Shown here piece after piece: positions 34,074 to 40,193 of a stretch of 40,193 bases of DNA; the first letter of the stretch is position 1; each line of letters starts with the position of its first letter. The stretch comes from Lautropia sp. Lineage in GTDB: Bacteria > Pseudomonadota > Gammaproteobacteria > Burkholderiales > Burkholderiaceae_E. A program made the position numbers and the translations under genes. The stretch spans positions 1 through 40,193 of the forward strand of contig JAUMZD010000035.1 of the NCBI GenBank assembly GCA_030528325.1. The letters run 5' to 3'. The notes below the pieces were generated by a model. It worked only from the letters and a program-made list of their open reading frames with translations. It was not told where the DNA came from and made no database searches.

Positions 34074-36194
34074 TCACGGAATCGCCGTCCCCGCATCCAC
34101 CTGCGGCCTGATCTCACTGAGCCAGGTCTTCAGCGACTGGGGCTGACCCGTGAAGAGGCCCGCGTAATCGACCGTGTTCGACAGCACCGATTTGACGTAC
34201 TGGCGGGTTTCCGAAAACGGGATGATCTCGGTGAAGATGGCGCCTTCGACAGGGCGGGAGAGGCGGGCGCGCCAGGCGTGGGCGCGGCGCGGGCCGGCGT
34301 TGTAGCCGGCCGAAGCCAGCACGGGTGAGCCGTCCAGGTTGTCGAGCGCCTGTTTCAGATAGAAGCTGCCGAAGGTCAGGTTGGTTTGCAGATCGTTCAA
34401 CTGCGAAGGCTGGTAGTCGACCTGGCCCATCTGTTTCGCCACCCATTTGGCCGTGGCCGGCATGATCTGCATCAGTCCCGACGCCCCCACGTGCGAGCGG
34501 GCGTTCATGACGAAGCGGGATTCCTGACGGATCAGCCCATAAACCCAGGCGGGGTCGATCTGTTGCTGGTTGGTGATGGGAATCAGCTGTTCGGCAAAGG
34601 GGGTGGGAAAGCGCAACTGGTAGTTGGCGGCATCGGTGATGCGCTCGTCCGCGTTGATGGCACGGTCGAGCAGGCCATGACGCGTGGCCCAGACGGCCGC
34701 GGCACGCAGGCTGTCGGCCGAACGGCCCCGCATCTGGTAATTCCACTCCCGGTTGCCTTCCATCCGCAGGCCCAGCTGGTAGAAGGCCATGGCCTGCCGG
34801 ATGCCGAGGTTACGGTCAAGGGCCTTGATGGCGGCTTCGGTCGGGGCCGCGGGGGCGACGGGTAGCCGCCACTGTTCACCCAGCTCTTCGCGGGCCAGCT
34901 TGCCGTAGTAGTCGTGGCGGCCGGCCAGCGATTCGAAGGCGCGGTTGGCCTTCGCTTTCCTGTCCTGGGCCAGATGGGCGCGGCCCTGCCAGTAGACCCA
35001 GGTAGGTGACTGGCGCATGGTGCTGCCCATGTCCTGCACGATCTGTTCGAGCAGGCGCCAGTCCTGGGCGGCCAGTGCCGCTCGCGCGAGCCAGACACGC
35101 GTGTGGTCGCTGACGGCGGCATGTCGGGCCTGTCGGGCCCAGCGGGCTGCCTTGGGGTCGAGGCGCTGGGCGCCCACGGCGGCGATCTGTGACCAGACGA
35201 ATTCGCGATCGGCCTTCACGAGGCGCTTGCTGCGTTCGAGCTGCGCGGCTGCCTTGGTCGGATCGAGGCGGGCCAGTCGCACGAGCGCGATCTTTTCCTG
35301 GAGGGCGGAAACCGGTTTCTTCAGCGCGGCAGCTGGCTTGTTCAGGGCCAGATCGAGCGCCTTGCCGCTGAGGGCCGGGCCGGGCTGAAGATTCACGGCC
35401 TGCCGGATGTCGGCCGTGGCATTGATTTCGAGGGCCAGATTGAGGCGTTGCTGCCGCTGCTGGCGGTTCAGCAGCTGGCGATCGGCCAGCGTGTTGAGTA
35501 GCTGCGTGCAGGAAGGGTTCAGGCTCTGGGGCTTGAGCACCTGCTGGGTGGCGGTCTTGAGCGCGCTGGCGCCCGGTTTGCGGCCATCGGGCACCTTGGC
35601 CAGCGCCGAGAGGGAGGCCAGGCAGTAGGGGGCGCTTTCATCCTGAAGCACCCACTGCGGGAACATGGCATCGATGACGGGCCAGTCCTGCCGGCGGCCG
35701 GCTGCCAGCATCCAGTCGCGGCGCAGCAGGTCGGCCGTCAGCGACTTCGGGTAGGTCTTGATGTACTGGTGCGTGTCACGGCTGATCCGCTGATAGTCCC
35801 CGTCCTCGAGCCGGGGCGTCTGCAACTGGAGCCGCAGCCGCCAGTAATCGAGGTAGCTGGTCAGCACATGGCCGCGCGGCACCTGCTTCGCCGCTTCATC
35901 GAAGGCTGGCAGCCTGCCATCCTGCATGGCCTGGTGGGCGGCCAGAATGGCCAGACCGACCGGGTCCTCGACGGTCGGTGCCATGAAGACGGTGGCCGGG
36001 GTCAGCCGGTTCAGGATGTCATGCTCAGCGCTCACGGGCAGACCCATCGTGCGCGACGGCGACAGCGACGCAACCCGCTGGGCCGGATCACGGGCCTGGG
36101 TGACGGCCGATATCGAGGCGAGCCCAACGGACAGAAGCAGCGCCGAAGAAAAAACGCCTGACGGGCTGTTCAATTTCATGCGTACAATCTTCAT
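34074..36194 (-). CDS. slt: Soluble lytic murein transglycosylase (Slt70 type)
   Basis: 706 aa from ATG 36194 (an internal ATG at 36179 also gives a signal peptide). It cleaves the MurNAc-GlcNAc bond of peptidoglycan in the periplasm, forming 1,6-anhydro ends. The N-terminus MKLNSPSGVFSSALLLSVGL onward is a Sec signal. A long alpha-helical U-domain follows (to about residue 530). The lysozyme-like catalytic domain has the catalytic Glu in RQESRFVMNARSH, about residue 557, then VGASGLMQIMPATAKWVA, YQPSQLNDLQTNLTFGSFYL, and ASAGYNAGPRRAHAWR. The start codon touches the divergent cyclo-ligase start with no base between. Confidence 0.94.
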   Translation of the reverse strand: MKIVRMKLNSPSGVFSSALLLSVGLASISAVTQARDPAQRVASLSPSRTMGLPVSAEHDILNRLTPATVFMAPTVEDPVGLAILAAHQAMQDGRLPAFDEAAKQVPRGHVLTSYLDYWRLRLQLQTPRLEDGDYQRISRDTHQYIKTYPKSLTADLLRRDWMLAAGRRQDWPVIDAMFPQWVLQDESAPYCLASLSALAKVPDGRKPGASALKTATQQVLKPQSLNPSCTQLLNTLADRQLLNRQQRQQRLNLALEINATADIRQAVNLQPGPALSGKALDLALNKPAAALKKPVSALQEKIALVRLARLDPTKAAAQLERSKRLVKADREFVWSQIAAVGAQRLDPKAARWARQARHAAVSDHTRVWLARAALAAQDWRLLEQIVQDMGSTMRQSPTWVYWQGRAHLAQDRKAKANRAFESLAGRHDYYGKLAREELGEQWRLPVAPAAPTEAAIKALDRNLGIRQAMAFYQLGLRMEGNREWNYQMRGRSADSLRAAAVWATRHGLLDRAINADERITDAANYQLRFPTPFAEQLIPITNQQQIDPAWVYGLIRQESRFVMNARSHVGASGLMQIMPATAKWVAKQMGQVDYQPSQLNDLQTNLTFGSFYLKQALDNLDGSPVLASAGYNAGPRRAHAWRARLSRPVEGAIFTEIIPFSETRQYVKSVLSNTVDYAGLFTGQPQSLKTWLSEIRPQVDAGTAIP

Positions 36195-36800
36195 GTGGAA
36201 GACCTGTCAAAATCCAGCATAACACGGGCCGAGCTGCGTCAGCAGTTATTGCAACGGCGTGTGTCCATCGATGAACAGCAGCGTGCCCGTTTCGATGCGC
36301 TACTGTGCCAGCAATTGCAACGAAGCGATCTGTCGGGAAACGCGGTGAATGTGGCCGTTTATTTCCCGATTCGGGCAGAGCCCGATCTGTCGGCGTGTTT
36401 CGCAGGCTGGCGGGCCGAAGGGCGGCGTCTGGCACTGCCGGTGATCGACGAGGCGACGAAATCGCTGCGTTTTCAGGCCTGGGATGAAGACACCGCATTG
36501 GTGCCGGGGCCATTCGGAGCGGCCACGCCGCCGCCTGATGCCGAGGTCCTGATCCCCGATCTGATGCTGATTCCCTGCGTGGGTTTCTGGGTGGTCGATG
36601 GCAAGCCCTTCCGTCTTGGCTATGGCGGCGGATTTTACGACCGCACGCTGGCGGCGCGGTCGTGCCGAACCATCGGTGTTGCCTACGATCAGGCCGAGAC
36701 CGGGTCGTTCACGCTCAGCAGCTGGGACGTGCCGCTGGGTGCGGTGGTGACACCGTCACGCTGCATCGTGGCCATGGCCTCGCCCGAATTGAAGCGCTGA
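36195..36800 (+). CDS. 5-formyltetrahydrofolate cyclo-ligase
   Basis: 201 aa starting with GTG at 36195; no other in-frame start is near. It converts 5-formyl-THF to 5,10-methenyl-THF using ATP, returning a storage or inhibitory folate to the one-carbon pool. Family features: an N-terminal RAELRQQLLQRR helix, VAVYFPIRAEPDL, LPVIDEA, PDLMLIPCVGF and the C-terminal FRLGYGGGFYDRTLA (the hallmark glycine-rich ATP/substrate loop), then TIGVAYDQAE. A TACAAT box at 36183-36188 would place a transcript start near the GTG, so a leaderless message is possible. Its last 112 bases overlap the convergent EAL gene. Confidence 0.93.
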   Translation: MEDLSKSSITRAELRQQLLQRRVSIDEQQRARFDALLCQQLQRSDLSGNAVNVAVYFPIRAEPDLSACFAGWRAEGRRLALPVIDEATKSLRFQAWDEDTALVPGPFGAATPPPDAEVLIPDLMLIPCVGFWVVDGKPFRLGYGGGFYDRTLAARSCRTIGVAYDQAETGSFTLSSWDVPLGAVVTPSRCIVAMASPELKR

Positions 36801-38068
36801 ACCCAGTCCACCAGTTCATCGGCCGGCAGAGCACGTGCATACAGGAAACCCTGCACGCGGTCACAGCCATAGTCGCGCAACAGATGCACGGCCGCCGGGT
36901 CGTCGACGCCTTCGGCCAGGGCCCGCAGGTCGAAGGCATGGGCGAGATCGATCAGCGCCTTCACGATCTGCTGGTCGCCCCGGTCGGTGGCCAGATTCTG
37001 GATGAAGACGCGATCGAGCTTCAGCTCGTGCACCGGGAACTGGCGCAGATAGGCAAAGGACGAATACCCGGTGCCGAAATCGTCGATCGACAGCTCGCAG
37101 CCGATGTTGCGCAGCGCATGCATGCACTCGATGGTGGCGTGTTCGTTTCGCACGATCGAATCTTCCGTCAGCTCGAACAGCAGCCGATCCGGTGACAGGC
37201 TCCAGGTTTCGCAGGCCTGGGCGACCTGGGCGGCAAAACCGGGGTCGTTGGCGGTCTTGGCCGACAGATTGATGCCCACACTGATGTCGATGCCCTGCGC
37301 CTGCCAGATCATCTGCTGGCGCAGCACCGTGTTGATGACGAACTGGGTCAGCTGGCCGATCATGCCGCGATCATCGCAGATGGAGGCGATCAGGGCGGGG
37401 CTCACCTGAAGCGGATGACTTCTCGGCCAGCGGATCAGTGCTTCGGCAGCGAAGCACTGGTTCGTGGCCAGATCGATCTGTGGCTGGAAATGCACTTCCA
37501 GGTCATTGCTGAAGAGGTGGCGCCGCAGGGCGGTTTCGATTTCCGCCATGCGGGCTGCGTTGTCGTCAGCACCGATACGCTGCACGTGCAGCCGTTCCTC
37601 GCTTTCATAGGCCAGTTGGCGGCTGTCCCAGGCGCCCTGCAGCAGGCCACCGATGCTTACCGCACGGCTCTGGCTCCAGGCGCCACCGATGACGGGCTGC
37701 AGCTGGGCCGTCAGCGTGCCACCGCCATCCAGGTCGATGTGAACCGGCACGTAGAGGGCTTCGCGGAAGGCCGTGGCGATGGTGGTGGCGACGGCTTCGT
37801 TGGGCACGTTCGCGATCAGGATCCAGACTTCATCGAAAGCGGCCGTGGCCACGCGGTCTTCGGCGCGCAGGCGCTTGTTGATGCGCTGGATCACTTCGGC
37901 CAGCACCAGACTGGCATGCGGGTCGCGGGCCAGTGCCTGCAGGTGATCGGAACGGTTCAGGCCGATGGTCAGCAGCAGCGGGTGGCTGGGGGGCTTGCGG
38001 TTGAGCAGTTGCTGGCCATAGGCCAGCAGTTCATTGGGCGTCAGACGCTGGTTAGGCAAGGTTTCCAT
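36689..38068 (-). CDS. Degenerate-GGDEF plus EAL protein, likely c-di-GMP phosphodiesterase
   Basis: 459 aa from ATG 38068, which overlaps the stop of the upstream HD-GYP gene by 17 bases. The N-terminal half looks like a GGDEF fold whose signature reads AAFDEVWIL, so no diguanylate cyclase activity is expected. The C-terminal EAL domain keeps its catalytic residues: AEALIRW, NLSAK, ELTEDS, IDDFGTGYSS, LKLDRVFI, ALAEGVDD and RVQGFLYARALP. It should hydrolyse cyclic di-GMP to pGpG. No membrane or sensor domain is seen. It forms a pair with the HD-GYP-type gene, the two proteins probably sharing regulation. The 3' end overlaps the cyclo-ligase gene. Confidence 0.9.
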   Translation of the reverse strand: METLPNQRLTPNELLAYGQQLLNRKPPSHPLLLTIGLNRSDHLQALARDPHASLVLAEVIQRINKRLRAEDRVATAAFDEVWILIANVPNEAVATTIATAFREALYVPVHIDLDGGGTLTAQLQPVIGGAWSQSRAVSIGGLLQGAWDSRQLAYESEERLHVQRIGADDNAARMAEIETALRRHLFSNDLEVHFQPQIDLATNQCFAAEALIRWPRSHPLQVSPALIASICDDRGMIGQLTQFVINTVLRQQMIWQAQGIDISVGINLSAKTANDPGFAAQVAQACETWSLSPDRLLFELTEDSIVRNEHATIECMHALRNIGCELSIDDFGTGYSSFAYLRQFPVHELKLDRVFIQNLATDRGDQQIVKALIDLAHAFDLRALAEGVDDPAAVHLLRDYGCDRVQGFLYARALPADELVDWVQRFNSGEAMATMQRDGVTTAPSGTSQLLSVNDPVSA

Positions 38069-39845
38069 GCTGTGGCGTGCCCTCGTCGAGGTAGTAGTCC
38101 TGCAACCGGAAACCATAGGTGCCGGCTGCAAGGCCGCGTACGATGCGCAGCGGTTTCTGGTTGCGACCGCGGGATTGCTGGGATTCCTGGTACAGGTCGC
38201 GCTCTGTCGGCGTTTCCAGCCGGCTCTTGTCGGGGGCCGACAGCACGAGGACCCGAGGCTCCAGACGGCGGATGCGGTTGTGGGCCATGACGACGGCCAC
38301 TTCCCCCGTGCTCAGTTCGACGAGACTGCCGACCGGGAAGACACCGATGGCCTGGACGAACTGTTCGACGAGCGGTTCGTGAAACGAAGTGCCGCTCCAT
38401 TCGTAGAGGTTCATCAGCGCGTCCTGAGGCGCCGAAGCATTGGCATAGGGGCGTGTCGTGATCAGCGCGGTGAAGGAGTCGGCAATGGCCGCCATCTTGC
38501 CGTAGATGCTGATCTGGTTCCCCTTCAGACGGTTTGGGTAGCCCGAGCCGTCGATGCGTTCGTGGTGCTGGCTGATGCCCTGCAGCACCGGTGCGGGCAG
38601 GGCGGGGCCACTGTTCAGGATGTGCAGCGACAGGTTGACGTGTTCCTTGACCAGATTGAATTCGGAGGATGACAGCAGGCCGGGCTTTTCCAGCAGCGCC
38701 CTCGGAATCTTGGTCTTGCCCACGTCGGCCAGCATGCCGATCTGCCCGAGATAGCTCAGCTCCTGACGGGGAAAGCCCAGATGCCGGCCGAAGGCCACCA
38801 GATACAGCGACACACGGACACCGTGGTGGTAGACCTGAATGTCTTCCTCCCGAAGTCGCGCGATCCACATCATGGCGTCCGGGTTGTCGAGCATGCTGTC
38901 GACGATGCTGTCGACGGCGCCCGACACGGCGTCCAGCTCCGGTGTCTTGCCATGACGGATATCGTCGATCAGTGAATCCAGTGCGCTCTCACCACCCTTG
39001 AAGGCTTCGCGCGCGCGTGGCAGTTCCTGCTCCATCGGCCACTTGTTTTCGTGGCGTGTGAGCTTGATGCCTGCGTGCCGAAGTTCGGGAATCTGCTTGA
39101 CCGTGCGCTTGTGGGCCTCGATCTCCCGGTTCTGGGCCAGATGGTCGGTCAGCCAGAACAGCATCCGTTCCAGCATCCCCTGTTCGTTGTCGCCCCGGTT
39201 GTTGGCGGTCTGCTTCACCAGCTGCCGGAAACGGTTTCGCGTCTCGCGGGAAACCTTCACGTCCGAGCGGGGCTTGTAGCGCCTGGATGCCCCGGACGGG
39301 CTCCCGCTCATGATGATCGTCTGTGGCTCCTCCGACGGTGCGGGAGACTGCCGGGCAGGGGTGCTGCGTCCGCTGCGGGCGAGGCGCTGGGCCGGTGTGA
39401 GCGGCTGGGTGGGCGGCGAATCATCCGCGGCCGGGGTGTCGGCGGCACGGATCACGGTATGGTTGACGGTCGGGGCTGCCCTGGCCGATGCCGCCTGGCG
39501 TTGCCCGTGGGCGAGCGGGGCACCGGGGCCCGGCGCAGGTGGCGTCTGTTTCAGCTGCTGTTCGAAACTGGCATCGGCCATCCGGATGGCCATGGCCACG
39601 CTGGGCGCGGACAGTTCCAGATCGACATAGACATAGCGGCAATAGCGTGCGAGCGTGTCCAGTTCGACCTGATCATCGATCAGGAAGCCTTGCAGGAGAA
39701 AGGGCGTGTCGAGCCAGGGGCGATCCAGCTCCACGACGAACATGTTCATCCGCAGATCCTGAACGGCAATCCGATAGCGGCGGTTGGCCGTCATCGAGGG
39801 TGTTGCTCGATTTGACTGATCGAGAACGGTGGACAAGTCAGACAC
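38052..39845 (-). CDS. DUF3391 plus HD-GYP domain protein with degenerate HD doublet
   Basis: 597 aa from GTG 39845 (ATG 39794 is an alternative; neither has a strong ribosome-binding site). The N-terminus (RIAVQDLRMNMFVVELDRPW, then FLLQGFLI) is the DUF3391 domain often joined to HD-GYP. A Pro/Ala/Ser linker follows (about 95-185). The HD-GYP domain lies at about 320-510: VYHHGVRVSLYLVAFGRHLG, then GMLADVGKTKIP where the canonical HD reads AD (Ala373, Asp374), LSSSEFNLVKEH, an intact HHERIDGSGYP signature, and AIADSFTALITTRPY. Loss of the metal-binding His suggests weak or no phosphodiesterase activity; c-di-GMP binding or partner interaction may remain. Coupled to the EAL gene downstream. 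Confidence 0.9.
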   Translation of the reverse strand: MSDLSTVLDQSNRATPSMTANRRYRIAVQDLRMNMFVVELDRPWLDTPFLLQGFLIDDQVELDTLARYCRYVYVDLELSAPSVAMAIRMADASFEQQLKQTPPAPGPGAPLAHGQRQAASARAAPTVNHTVIRAADTPAADDSPPTQPLTPAQRLARSGRSTPARQSPAPSEEPQTIIMSGSPSGASRRYKPRSDVKVSRETRNRFRQLVKQTANNRGDNEQGMLERMLFWLTDHLAQNREIEAHKRTVKQIPELRHAGIKLTRHENKWPMEQELPRAREAFKGGESALDSLIDDIRHGKTPELDAVSGAVDSIVDSMLDNPDAMMWIARLREEDIQVYHHGVRVSLYLVAFGRHLGFPRQELSYLGQIGMLADVGKTKIPRALLEKPGLLSSSEFNLVKEHVNLSLHILNSGPALPAPVLQGISQHHERIDGSGYPNRLKGNQISIYGKMAAIADSFTALITTRPYANASAPQDALMNLYEWSGTSFHEPLVEQFVQAIGVFPVGSLVELSTGEVAVVMAHNRIRRLEPRVLVLSAPDKSRLETPTERDLYQESQQSRGRNQKPLRIVRGLAAGTYGFRLQDYYLDEGTPQHGNLA

Positions 39846-40082
39846 TCCAAGGAGGCGACGCGGTCATCGTGGTCGATGGTTTCCGGTGCCGGGCTGCAAC
39901 AAGGCTTGGTGCCTGCGCCATGCTCTGACGGGCAGAGGCAGGGCGGGCAAATTGATCTTAACCAGCCTCCCGGGGCGGGCCAAGCATGGGGCGGACAGTC
40001 GGGGGGCGCCGGCTGGCATGGGCTGACAGGCGGTGCATGGCGCAACGAAAGTGTGCGCGGGACATCAGGGGATATCCGCCCT

Positions 40083-40193
40083 GGAGCTTGGGCGGTAGGA
40101 ATCGCGAAGGCGAAAATCGGCCCCGCCGAGCACAGTTTGTGCCCGATTCGCCGCCCCATAGCCGGAGCTATGGGGCAAGAAGCGGGTGCAAAA
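40083..40193 (+). repeat. Dispersed hairpin repeat, family B, copy 4
   Basis: The segment from GGAGCTTGGGCGGTAGGAA to the window end matches 6505-6615 with four differences by eye; the first ~83 bases look identical. Its second stem is perfect here: CCCCATAGC-CGGA-GCTATGGGG, where copy 1 has two mismatches. It lies upstream of the HD-GYP gene with no visible gene between, and may continue beyond the window. Confidence 0.7.

Noticed and set aside
1-40193. tRNA or rRNA genes
   Set aside because: Scanning by eye I found no cloverleaf with a TTCGAATC-type T-loop or rRNA-like stretch. A covariance-model search would be needed to exclude one.

Overview
The window is GC-rich DNA (visibly AT-richer around 25.95-26.31 kb and 31.2-31.3 kb). 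Its housekeeping genes (glmS, glmU, ubiB, ttcA, cca, slt, a MidA-type methyltransferase beside a pteridine-reductase-like SDR) look like a betaproteobacterium, most likely Burkholderiales. A Lautropia-like host is a guess from gene style, not shown by the sequence.

Left end (1-7.8 kb): two paralogous surface-protein genes on the minus strand. One is cut by the window start; the other is complete (about 1298 aa). Each has a hydrophobic segment followed by a glycine run near its N-terminus. The complete protein has six beta-sandwich-like modules, and the first and last each carry an inserted C-type-lectin-like segment. Between the paralogs sits a RelBE-type toxin-antitoxin pair with a palindromic operator. 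A DUF937-type gene follows, flanked by inverted copies of a hairpin-forming dispersed repeat (family B; another copy lies at the right edge). A second palindromic repeat (family A) occurs at 6.3 kb and 22.1 kb.

Core block (7.8-22 kb): AI-2E-type permease; an ArsR regulator with the cysteine pair of persulfide sensors; glmS and glmU (amino-sugar and UDP-GlcNAc synthesis); a sodium:solute symporter; ttcA-ubiB (tRNA thiolation, ubiquinone synthesis); a divergent SDR and MidA-type methyltransferase pair; and two tandem MliC-like lipoproteins (putative lysozyme inhibitors).

Accessory block (22.1-31.3 kb): a four-gene minus-strand locus resembling a defence system. An MmeI-family DNA methyltransferase (nuclease motif apparently lost) overlaps an AlbA/HATPase-type ATPase. 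After a gap come an SF2 helicase and an overlapping GIY-YIG nuclease. The helicase-methylase-ATPase combination matches what I know as Hma-type systems. Upstream of both transcription units lie paired 19-bp direct repeats about 110 bp apart (three pairs, all in one orientation, with consistent left/right differences). I could not assign these to a known feature, and they are the most unusual signal in the window.

Right end (31.4-40.2 kb): cca with an internal insertion and an eroded HD motif; a lipoprotein of unknown function; slt divergent from a 5-formyl-THF cyclo-ligase gene with directly abutting start codons; and a coupled HD-GYP/EAL gene pair for cyclic-di-GMP turnover in which the HD doublet and the GGDEF motif are both degenerate.
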